A stretch of DNA of 9,147 nt from Thermoflexales bacterium. GTDB taxonomy: Bacteria; Chloroflexota; Anaerolineae; Fen-1058. The stretch covers positions 1 to 9,147 of the forward strand of contig JADGQE010000141.1 of the NCBI GenBank assembly GCA_017882055.1. Reading direction: 5' to 3'. A program made the translations under genes and the position numbers. The notes beneath the pieces were generated by a model. The model was not told the origin of the DNA. It made no database searches and saw only the letters and a program-made list of their open reading frames with translations. Each line of letters begins with the position of its first letter. Position 1 is the stretch's first letter. Positions 1-5,900 of this stretch are shown here, piece by piece.

Positions 1-450
1 GCGCGCATCTGCTGGCTCGGTTACGGCGAACGAGCGAAGGCCGGATTGAAATTCAACGAACTCGTCGCCACCGGTGAAGTCTCTGCGCCGATCGTCATCG
101 GGCGCGATCATCTGGATTCAGGCTCCGTCGCCTCGCCGCGCCGCGAAACCGAAGGTATGCGCGATGGCTCAGACGCCATCAGCGATTGGCCGATTCTGAA
201 TGCATTGATCAATGCGGTCGGCGGTGCGACGTGGGTGAGCTTCCATCATGGCGGCGGCGTAGGCATCGGCTACAGTCAACATGCCGGGCAAGTCATCGTG
301 GCCGATGGCACACCGGAAGCGGCCAGGCGATTGGAGCGTGTGCTCACGGCCGATCCCGGCATGGGCGTCGTTCGACATGCAGACGCGGGTTATCCTGAGG
401 CGATTGAGTTTGCGAAGAAGAATGGAATCAAGATACCGATGCTGAAATGA
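1..450 (+). CDS. hutU: Urocanate hydratase, C-terminal part (partial)
   Basis: Urocanase converts urocanate to imidazolonepropionate, the second step of histidine degradation, in the cytosol with tightly bound NAD+. The frame is open from base 1 and reads 149 residues to the TGA at 448-450, so the gene begins upstream of the window; the usual length is about 550 aa, leaving roughly the last quarter here. Family hallmarks are visible: [60 protein letters not shown] and the late [16 protein letters not shown] segment. The TTG at 46 is internal, not a start. No other hut gene is visible; the neighbour on the right is unrelated and convergent. Identification is by recognition of strongly conserved family sequence and I am confident in it. 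Confidence 0.96.
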   Translation, partial: ARICWLGYGERAKAGLKFNELVATGEVSAPIVIGRDHLDSGSVASPRRETEGMRDGSDAISDWPILNALINAVGGATWVSFHHGGGVGIGYSQHAGQVIVADGTPEAARRLERVLTADPGMGVVRHADAGYPEAIEFAKKNGIKIPMLK

Positions 451-470
451 AACGTATTGCGTAGTGCGTA

Positions 471-510
471 AACAAAAAGCCCTATCGAAGTCTATGATCT
501 TGACAGGGCC
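471..510 (-). terminator. Rho-independent terminator of rmlB, possibly bidirectional
   Basis: Arms at 479-486 (GCCCTATC) and 502-509 (GACAGGGC) pair with one mismatch, and inner AAG/CTT can extend the stem. Read on the minus strand the hairpin is followed by TTTTTGTTT, a good terminator for rmlB. On the plus strand the tail is only CCTTTGT, so termination of hutU would be weaker. It sits between two convergent genes. Confidence 0.75.
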
Positions 511-545
511 TTTGTCACGCAGTCCCCGCAGCGAAGCGGAGTGGG

Positions 546-570
546 ATTGATCATTGAACATTGATCATTG
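546..570. repeat. Short direct repeat over the rmlB stop codon
   Basis: The 11-mer ATTGATCATTG occurs at 546-556 and again at 560-570, separated by AAC. Each copy contains the palindrome TGATCA. The second copy covers the rmlB stop codon (565-567), so the repeat overlaps the end of the gene. No function is evident. Confidence 0.6.
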
Positions 571-1602
571 CACCGCCGTGCTTTCCGCCAATCTCTTTTC
601 ATACTGCGCCTTGTAGTATTCCAGATACTCGCCGCTCTTGATCTTGCGCCACCACCATTCATTCTTCGTATACCACTTCACCGTGGCCGCAAGTTCTTGC
701 TCGAACGTGGCGCTTTGCTCAAAGCCGAGCGTGTGCAGTTTCGACACGTCGAGCGAGTAACGGCGATCATGGCCCGGCCGATCGGTCACGCGGCGCAGCA
801 AGGATTCCGGCTTGTGCATCATCTTCAGCAGCATGCGAATCACGTCGATGTTGTGCTGCTCATTCTCGCCGCCGAGGTTGTACACTTCGCCAGGCGTGCC
901 GCGCTGCAGCACCAGATCGATCCCGGCACAATGATCCAGCACGTACAACCAATCGCGCACTTGCAGGCCATCGCCATAGACCGGCAGCCATTGATCATCG
1001 ATCGCATTCGTCATGAACAACGGCAGCAATTTCTCGGGATATTGATAGGGCCCATACGTATTCGAGCCGCGCGTGATCGTCGTCGGCACGCCGAACGAAA
1101 CGTGATAGGCCTGGACCAGCAAATCGCCGCCGGCCTTGCTGGCCGAATACGGGCTGCGCGGCGCGAGCGGATCGATTTCTTTCGACGAACCCACCGGCAC
1201 GTCGCCATACACTTCATCCGTTGAGACCTGATGATAACGTTCGATCTGAAAATTCTTCGCCGCTTCCAACAAGACGTGCGTGCCATTCACATCGGTCTTG
1301 ATGAAGGCATCGGGCGTCAGCAGCGATCGATCGACGTGCGACTCTGCCGCAAAGTTGACGATGGTATCGATCGACCGATCGCGCAGCGCTGCTTCAACTG
1401 CCGCTGCATCACAGATATCGCCTTTTACAAATTTGTAACGCAACTGGAATTGTTCGGCAACGTCGCGCAGGTTATCGAGGTTACCTGCGTAAGTGAGTTT
1501 ATCAAACACGGTGACGTGTAAATCGGAATGGTTCTGCAGAACATACCGGACGTAATTGGAACCGATGAAACCGGCGCCCCCTGTAATCAATAAGTTCTTC
1601 AA
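565..1602 (-). CDS. rmlB: dTDP-glucose 4,6-dehydratase
   Basis: RmlB/RfbB converts dTDP-glucose to dTDP-4-keto-6-deoxyglucose using bound NAD+, the entry step to dTDP-rhamnose and other deoxysugars of the cell envelope. The 345-aa length is typical. It is an extended SDR: Rossmann motif TGGAGFIGSN at residues 7-16, catalytic TDE at 128-130, and YSASK at 152-156 holding the Tyr/Lys pair. The DRPGHDRRYSLD stretch near residue 275 is typical of nucleotide-sugar binding. I chose the TTG start at 1600-1602 because GAGGAG lies six bases before it and the protein then begins KNLLITGGAG as family members do; the longer in-frame ATG at 1686 would add an unconserved tail overlapping the promoter. No rmlA, rmlC or rmlD is adjacent, so it stands alone. 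Its leader and promoter carry DnaA boxes. Confidence 0.95.
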   Translation of the reverse strand: MKNLLITGGAGFIGSNYVRYVLQNHSDLHVTVFDKLTYAGNLDNLRDVAEQFQLRYKFVKGDICDAAAVEAALRDRSIDTIVNFAAESHVDRSLLTPDAFIKTDVNGTHVLLEAAKNFQIERYHQVSTDEVYGDVPVGSSKEIDPLAPRSPYSASKAGGDLLVQAYHVSFGVPTTITRGSNTYGPYQYPEKLLPLFMTNAIDDQWLPVYGDGLQVRDWLYVLDHCAGIDLVLQRGTPGEVYNLGGENEQHNIDVIRMLLKMMHKPESLLRRVTDRPGHDRRYSLDVSKLHTLGFEQSATFEQELAATVKWYTKNEWWWRKIKSGEYLEYYKAQYEKRLAESTAVQ

Positions 1603-1620
1603 GTCTTTCTCCTCACACAG

Positions 1621-1704
1621 TGTGGATTGTTTTGTGGATAAGCAGTGGACAGTTGTGGAAAAGCCTTCGCACGCGGGGAGAATCATACCATGAGGTGTGG
1701 AAAG
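1621..1704 (-). promoter_or_regulatory. DnaA-box cluster upstream of dnaA, in the rmlB leader/promoter
   Basis: Sites resembling TTATCCACA are all read on the minus strand: TGTGGATTG (1621-1629), the perfect TGTGGATAA (1633-1641), TGTGGAAAA (1654-1662) and TGTGGAAAG (1696-1704); AGTGGACAG (1644-1652) is a weaker fifth. They share one orientation. The last lies between the rmlB -35 and -10, the others within the transcribed rmlB leader. Together with the boxes downstream of dnaA they suggest a two-part origin. They may also let DnaA repress rmlB, which is inference. Confidence 0.8.
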
Positions 1705-1709
1705 ATCAA
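1682..1709 (-). promoter_or_regulatory. Putative rmlB promoter
   Basis: On the minus strand, a -35 of TTGATC (1704-1709) and a -10 of TATGAT (1682-1687) are separated by 16 bases. Transcription would begin near 1675, about 70 bases before the TTG start. A DnaA-box-like TGTGGAAAG lies inside the spacer and overlaps the edge of the -35. Confidence 0.55.
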
Positions 1710-1743
1710 AGACCTGCGGATCACGATCCCGCCAACCACCGAT

Positions 1744-1768
1744 CCTTAAATCTTCATTTCTTTTAAGG
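1744..1768. promoter_or_regulatory. Perfect inverted repeat between the divergent promoters
   Basis: CCTTAAA (1744-1750) and TTTAAGG (1762-1768) form a perfect 7-base inverted repeat with an 11-base spacer rich in T and C. It ends 8 bases upstream of the dnaA -35 and lies behind the rmlB promoter. It could be an operator or an AT-rich upstream promoter element; no regulator can be named from sequence. Confidence 0.35.
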
Positions 1769-1776
1769 TTAGCCTA

Positions 1777-1805
1777 TTGCCAAATCGATCGGTTTTTGAT
1801 AGAAT
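1777..1805 (+). promoter_or_regulatory. Putative dnaA promoter
   Basis: TTGCCA (1777-1782) and TAGAAT (1800-1805) are separated by exactly 17 bases, a good sigma-70-type promoter. Transcription would start near 1812, leaving a long leader of about 260 bases before the dnaA ATG. No DnaA-box-like site was found between this promoter and the start codon. Confidence 0.6.
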
Positions 1806-1811
1806 GTCTTT

Positions 1812-2075
1812 CACGAGTCGGCGGAAGTCACATTCCTTACCGACCGTTTGTTTTCTATAACAATGTCTGTCTCAAAGAGACAGCCCTTTTAGCCGTCGAT
1901 CAAACGAGTGTGTCAGCAGCTATGATCATCGATACCTCCTGACATACACTTCAGTTTCAACTCAGACCGGTTGGCGAAGAAATAGCACCTCATGTTTTCG
2001 CCTGTGTCGCGCCGGCTGAGGCAGCAACATCAGACACCCCGTGACAGCAGCATTCAATACTGGGGGAGCGCACTT
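1812..2075 (+). promoter_or_regulatory. Long dnaA leader with hairpins
   Basis: This gene-free stretch would be the 5' untranslated leader of dnaA. It holds a compact hairpin at 1867-1883 (CTGTCTC, AAA loop, GAGACAG) followed by CCCTTTT, which resembles a weak terminator or attenuator. A second, longer-range pairing joins TGTCAG (1911-1916) and CTGACA (1939-1944). CCTCCT at 1935-1940 is complementary to part of the dnaA ribosome binding site (GGGGGAG, 2062-2068). Open frames here show no coding character. A regulatory role is inference only. Confidence 0.4.
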
Positions 2076-3446
2076 ATGCAAGCCGATCAAATCTGGCAAG
2101 CCGCTCTGGGCGAGTTACAATTGCAGATGCCCAGGGCCACCTTCGACACATGGGTCAAGCCGACTTCGGTTCTGTCGCATGAGGATGGATCGTTTGTCAT
2201 CGCTGTACCGAACGCTTACGCACAGGACTGGCTGCAGACCAAACTGTTGTCGACGGTCAAGCGAATTCTGACCGGTATCGCCGGTCGCAGCGTGGAAGTG
2301 AGATTCATCGTGTGGAATAAAGAAGAGCCTGTCGAGCCGGCGCCGTTGCTCAACGGACTGGATCAAGTTCGCCCGGAGCCTGCCGCTGAAACAAGCATCC
2401 GCGGGCGAACCAACAGCGGCTTGAATCCGCGTTATATTTTCGAAACGTTCGTCGTCGGTCCCAGCAATCGATTAGCGCACGCCGCCTGCCTGGCGGTTGC
2501 CGAGAAGCCGGCCTCGCAGTATAACCCGTTGTTCCTGTATGGCGGCGTCGGGCTGGGCAAGACCCATCTGCTGCACGCCATCGGTCACGTTAGCGCGGCT
2601 CAAGGACTGCAAGTGTTGTACGTGTCGTCGGAAGAATTTACCAACGACATGATCAACGCCATCCGCGCGCAGAACCAGGCCGCCTTCCGTGACAAGTATC
2701 GGACCATCGATGTGCTGCTCGTCGATGATATTCAATTCATCGCCGGCAAGGAATCGACGCAGGAAGAGTTTTTCCATACCTTCAACACCCTGCACGGCAA
2801 CGGCAAGCAAATTGTCATGACGAGCGATCGCCCACCCAAGTCGCTGGTTACGTTGGAAGAGCGCTTGCGCAGCCGGTTCGAATGGGGCCTGATCGCCGAC
2901 ATTCAGCCGCCCGATCTTGAAACTCGAACGGCCATCCTGCGCGACAAAGCCGAGCACCAGCAAGCGCCGGTGCCCGATGCCGTGATCGATCTGATCGCGC
3001 GTCAGGTCCAAAGCAATATTCGTGAACTGGAAGGCGCACTCAATCGGGTGATTGCGTATGCGCATATGACCGGCAACTCCTTGACGCCTGAGATCGCGTC
3101 AGCCGCCTTAGCCGATTTGTTGTCGCGCCCTTCGAACCTGACCCTCAATGAAATCATCTCGACCGTCGCTGCCTTTTTCAATATTTCGCGGGACGATCTG
3201 CTCGGTCGAGGGCGGAACAAGGAACTGGTGTACCCGCGCCAGATAGCGATGTATCTCGCCCGCGAAGAAATGCAGATGACGTTGCCGCTGATTGGTGAAT
3301 CGCTGGGCGGGCGCGATCACACCACGGTGATGTACGGCGTCGAAAAGATCACGCAGGCCATCGAGAAAGAAGACCTCGTGCGGCGCGAAGTCCTGGCGAT
3401 TCGCGAGCGGCTCTACAATCGAAATGGGGTCCGGCAGTCGGCCTGA
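2076..3446 (+). CDS. dnaA: Chromosomal replication initiator protein DnaA
   Basis: DnaA binds DnaA boxes at oriC, oligomerises with ATP and melts the origin. The 456-aa product has the family layout: domain I at about 1-80 (IWQAALGELQ...FDTWVKP), a short linker, the AAA+ domain from about 115 with Walker A GGVGLGKTH (from residue 156) and Walker B VLLVDDIQF (from residue 213), and C-terminal DNA-binding domain IV with the signature GGRDHTTVMYG around residues 411-421. The ATG at 2076 is chosen because GGGGGAG ends 7 bases before it and MQADQIWQAAL aligns with normal DnaA N termini; the in-frame ATG at 1992 would add 28 unconserved residues. DnaA boxes lie both upstream and downstream. dnaN does not follow, unlike the common dnaA-dnaN order. 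A strong terminator closes the gene. Confidence 0.98.
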   Translation: MQADQIWQAALGELQLQMPRATFDTWVKPTSVLSHEDGSFVIAVPNAYAQDWLQTKLLSTVKRILTGIAGRSVEVRFIVWNKEEPVEPAPLLNGLDQVRPEPAAETSIRGRTNSGLNPRYIFETFVVGPSNRLAHAACLAVAEKPASQYNPLFLYGGVGLGKTHLLHAIGHVSAAQGLQVLYVSSEEFTNDMINAIRAQNQAAFRDKYRTIDVLLVDDIQFIAGKESTQEEFFHTFNTLHGNGKQIVMTSDRPPKSLVTLEERLRSRFEWGLIADIQPPDLETRTAILRDKAEHQQAPVPDAVIDLIARQVQSNIRELEGALNRVIAYAHMTGNSLTPEIASAALADLLSRPSNLTLNEIISTVAAFFNISRDDLLGRGRNKELVYPRQIAMYLAREEMQMTLPLIGESLGGRDHTTVMYGVEKITQAIEKEDLVRREVLAIRERLYNRNGVRQSA

Positions 3447-3511
3447 TATTCAGTGCTGACTCAGCCGGGTTGGCTCAAAACGCGTGCTGTCCTTCCACAA
3501 AAATGACCGCG

Positions 3512-3558
3512 AGAACGAGAGGGCACAGAAAACTTTCTGCGGCCCTCTCGTTCTGTTT
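3512..3558 (+). terminator. dnaA terminator
   Basis: A very stable hairpin: AGAACGAGAGGGC (3512-3524) pairs perfectly over 13 bases with GCCCTCTCGTTCT (3542-3554), and inner CAGAAA/TTTCTG (3526-3531, 3534-3539) can extend it almost to the loop. A short T-rich tail (TGTTTC) follows. It separates dnaA transcription from the origin. Confidence 0.85.
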
Positions 3559-3604
3559 CACCGAGTTTTGAGCGATCCAACTTGTTAAATAGTGGGATCG
3601 GTGG

Positions 3605-3761
3605 TGTGGACAAAGGCAAACATTTGTGGATAACTCAAACTAGAAGTCCGAGGTATTGGCTATATATGGGGGTCAAACCTCCAGGCGGGCCAATATTTAG
3701 TACAAGCCCTCTGTGGAAAAGTGACCTAGAACTGTGGATAAAGCACCCGTTTTGGGGATAA
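3605..3761 (-). promoter_or_regulatory. DnaA-box group in oriC
   Basis: Five sites read on the minus strand: TGTGGACAA (3605-3613), perfect TGTGGATAA (3625-3633), TGTGGAAAA (3712-3720), perfect TGTGGATAA (3733-3741) and TGGGGATAA (3753-3761, one mismatch). All share one orientation, the same as the cluster upstream of dnaA and opposite to the two boxes next to the trinucleotide repeat. Confidence 0.85.
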
Positions 3762-3987
3762 CCTGCGGCAACGGTACATAATGTTTGTTTTTCTATTCCA
3801 TATATGGGAAATTTCAAAACGCGAATGGCTAGATATGGATACCGTCGGATTCCGATTATGGTTTACCACATTTAGCCATGATTCTGTTCACACTCGCCCC
3901 ACAATCCAACGCCGCCAACTCTTCGAGAAAACACCATCTATGAGACATTCGCTCTTCTTTTACCCAATATCTGGGGGCAAGCAGAAA

Positions 3988-4045
3988 CACTCCACAAATC
4001 CACAGCCTCTACTACTACTACTATATTATAAGTATCTATATCAAC
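3988..4045 (+). promoter_or_regulatory. Origin unwinding module: two DnaA boxes plus DnaA-trio repeat
   Basis: CACTCCACA (3988-3996) and AAATCCACA (3996-4004) place two TCCACA cores 8 bases apart. A four-base spacer GCCT (4005-4008) follows, then five uninterrupted CTA triplets (4009-4023), then TATTATAAGTATCTATATC, which is almost pure A/T. On the other strand the triplets read 3'-GAT-5' five times, the DnaA-trio motif on which DnaA filaments extend to melt the duplex. The order box, GC-rich spacer, trios, AT-rich DNA is the order described for basal origin unwinding systems. The two boxes are imperfect, which is common beside trios. Confidence 0.8.
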
Positions 4046-4130
4046 AAAAGATAGACGCTCTATTCAACTTGGTCAAAAACTCTAAAAACATTGATTGATA
4101 ATTTGCTGCGGCGGAACGTGTCTTTTAGCT

Positions 4131-4158
4131 TTTGGTCATACGGCACTTATGATACAAT
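4131..4158 (+). promoter_or_regulatory. Putative promoter of the cNMP-PH/def/xre operon
   Basis: Overlapping -10-like hexamers TATGAT (4148-4153) and TACAAT (4153-4158) lie just upstream of the first gene; a weak -35 (TTGGTC, from about 4132) is 15 bases before the second. Transcription would start about 4160-4165, right before GGAGG (4166-4170). The -10 covers the in-frame upstream ATG at 4149, which argues for the start at 4182. Confidence 0.4.
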
Positions 4159-4181
4159 CTGCGCTGGAGGCAGGCAGTATC

Positions 4182-5900
4182 ATGACCGATCGACAATTGA
4201 CCATCGACGAAGTTGAGGCGCTGGTCGAATTTTTGGGCAAGGTGCCATTGTTTGCAGAATTGCGAACGTCGGACTTGCGTGCTCTGATGCCGATCGCTGA
4301 AACGGAAGTTTATCCTGCCGGTGCCGTGTTATACCATCAAGGCGAAGCCGACAACACGCTCTATATCATCTTCAAAGGCGAAGTCAACCTCGTTCACATC
4401 GATCCCCAGGGCGCGCCGCAAGAGGCCGGGACGAGGGGCGTGGGCGCCTGGCTGGGTGAGTCTGCTTTGCTGTTAGGGGAACCGCATGATGTAACGGTCC
4501 GGGCCGTCACAGAGACAACGGTTATTACGTTTGAGCGGACGACTTTCAAAGCCGTGTGCGACAGCACGCCCGGTTTGAGGGTGCGTTTAACGCCCAACGA
4601 GGAAAACGCGCGCAAGATCAATGCGCCTCATTTTGGCTGGCAGGCTGAGGACGAATCTGTGGTGATCTTTGTGCGTCAGCATAGCTGGTCCGTGATCCGA
4701 TCGATGTTGATCCCGGTCGCGTTGATGGCCGTTGCAATTATTGTGGTTTCGGTGGTAGGCCTGTCCACGGTAGTGGGAATTGTGATTGGCGTATTGGCCG
4801 GTCTCGGACTGCTGGGCTTTACCTTTTACCTCATTCTTGACTGGCGAGACGATTATTACGTCGTGACTAATAAACGGCTGGTGCATGTCGATGAGATTCC
4901 CTTTATTCGAACCAAGCGCGAAGAGGCGCCGCTGACGGCCGTGTCCGAAATTCAATTTGCGCGTAATAGTATTCTGGCCCACCTTCTTGACTTTGGGGAC
5001 TTGCGGGTTGAGACCTTCAGCGGCTTTGTGGCGATGCCGGATATTCCACACCCGGCTGAAGTCAAGAACCTGATCCAGCGTGAAATCGAGCGAGTCAAGG
5101 CGCGGGCACGGGCGTCCGAACGAAACGCGATTCGGGATGAACTCAAGCAGCGCATCACGGCGGGGGAGGCTCCCCCGCCGGCTGAGACGCCGAAGGCACC
5201 TGCGCCAACCCCTTCGCCCTTTGCGCTTTTTACGGGCGCGATCCGTTACTTCTTCCCCCGGCTGGAAGAAAAACAAGGCGACACCCTCATCTGGCGCAAG
5301 CATTGGATCGTGTTGTGGCAGACCTCGATCTGGCCATTCCTGGGAATGATCGTTGTGGCCTGGGCCACGTGGAACTGGTGGAATAGCTGGTTCCCGTTTG
5401 GCGGGCTGTCGGGCAGCCTCTGGTGGATCTGGCTGGTTTTGTTTCTGGGTTTCTTTGTATGGTGGCTGTGGCTTTTTGAAGACTGGCGAAACGATCTATA
5501 TATCATTACCTCGACGCGTGTGATCGATATCGAGCGCGTTCCATTCTTGTTGAGCGAAAAGCGCCGCGAGGCCAACCTGTCCAGAATCCAAACGACCGAG
5601 ATCAAGATCCCTACGCCGATGGCGCGCAGTTTGGGTTACGGCGACTTGACGATTCGTGTGCCGGGCGCGGCCATTGAATTCAAGTTCATCAAGAATCCCG
5701 CGGCCGCTCAAGCCGAGGTCACCAGGCGGATGGCCAATTTTGCGCGTATGCAGGCCGAGAATGAAGCGCGCGGCCGGCGCACGGAGCTAAGTGACTGGTT
5801 TGCTGTTTATGATCAAATCCAAAAATCGGGGCCGGCGCCCGCCCCGCCCGCCGCACCGCTAAGTTCGCCGGAGGAGCAAACAGAGAATGACAGTCCGTGA
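4182..5900 (+). CDS. cNMP-binding domain / duplicated TM-bacterial PH domain membrane protein
   Basis: A 572-aa fusion. Residues about 20-125 form a cyclic-nucleotide-binding beta-barrel (PLFAELRTSDLRALMP, YIIFKGEVNLV, GESALLLGEPHDVTVRA). The phosphate-binding cassette has His-Asp (102-103) where CRP-type proteins have Arg-Ser/Ala, so normal cAMP binding is doubtful. Then comes a repeated unit: a hydrophobic hairpin (about 172-220) with a PH-like domain (DWRDDYYVVTNKRLVHVDEIPF, about 220-300), a charged helix and Pro/Ala linker (300-348), a very Trp-rich hairpin (about 375-432), and a second PH-like domain (DWRNDLYIITSTRVIDIERVPF, about 434-518), ending in an Ala/Pro-rich tail. Probably a membrane protein with its PH domains in the cytoplasm; function unknown. 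GGAGG lies 11 bases before the chosen ATG; ATG 4149 is an alternative. It overlaps def by 14 bases. Confidence 0.88.
   Translation: MTDRQLTIDEVEALVEFLGKVPLFAELRTSDLRALMPIAETEVYPAGAVLYHQGEADNTLYIIFKGEVNLVHIDPQGAPQEAGTRGVGAWLGESALLLGEPHDVTVRAVTETTVITFERTTFKAVCDSTPGLRVRLTPNEENARKINAPHFGWQAEDESVVIFVRQHSWSVIRSMLIPVALMAVAIIVVSVVGLSTVVGIVIGVLAGLGLLGFTFYLILDWRDDYYVVTNKRLVHVDEIPFIRTKREEAPLTAVSEIQFARNSILAHLLDFGDLRVETFSGFVAMPDIPHPAEVKNLIQREIERVKARARASERNAIRDELKQRITAGEAPPPAETPKAPAPTPSPFALFTGAIRYFFPRLEEKQGDTLIWRKHWIVLWQTSIWPFLGMIVVAWATWNWWNSWFPFGGLSGSLWWIWLVLFLGFFVWWLWLFEDWRNDLYIITSTRVIDIERVPFLLSEKRREANLSRIQTTEIKIPTPMARSLGYGDLTIRVPGAAIEFKFIKNPAAAQAEVTRRMANFARMQAENEARGRRTELSDWFAVYDQIQKSGPAPAPPAAPLSSPEEQTENDSP

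Larger units (their letters stand above)
3573..4090. other. oriC: Putative replication origin, oriC
   Basis: Gene-free stretch between the dnaA terminator and the next operon. From left: an inverted repeat CGATCC/GGATCG (3573-3578, 3595-3600); a group of DnaA boxes at 3605-3761; the perfect palindrome CCATATATGG at 3798-3807; a weaker box-like TTTACCACA at 3862-3870; two close boxes at 3988-4004; CTA repeats at 4009-4023; and an AT-rich stretch to about 4090. The position next to dnaA, the density of boxes and the unwinding module all fit a bacterial oriC. Open frames crossing it are low-complexity and lack a plausible ribosome binding site. Confidence 0.85.

Noticed and set aside
1697..1942. 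81-codon + strand open frame upstream of dnaA
   Set aside because: It overlaps both inferred promoters and the leader hairpins, lacks protein-like character and has no ribosome site.
1992..2075. Longer dnaA starting at ATG 1992
   Set aside because: The extra 28 residues are not DnaA-like, while ATG 2076 has GGGGGAG at good spacing and gives a normal DnaA N terminus.
3988..4023. CTA repeat as a simple microsatellite
   Set aside because: Its position directly after two DnaA boxes and a GC-rich spacer, before AT-rich DNA, makes an origin unwinding element the better explanation.
3781..4098. 105-codon + strand open frame crossing the origin
   Set aside because: It reads through the CTA repeat as a Leu run and AT-rich DNA as Tyr/Lys, has no ribosome binding site and lies entirely inside the oriC structure.
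4587..5303. 238-codon minus-strand frame inside the cNMP-PH gene
   Set aside because: It is antisense to a strongly protein-like frame, shows low-complexity Arg/His composition and has no recognisable domain.
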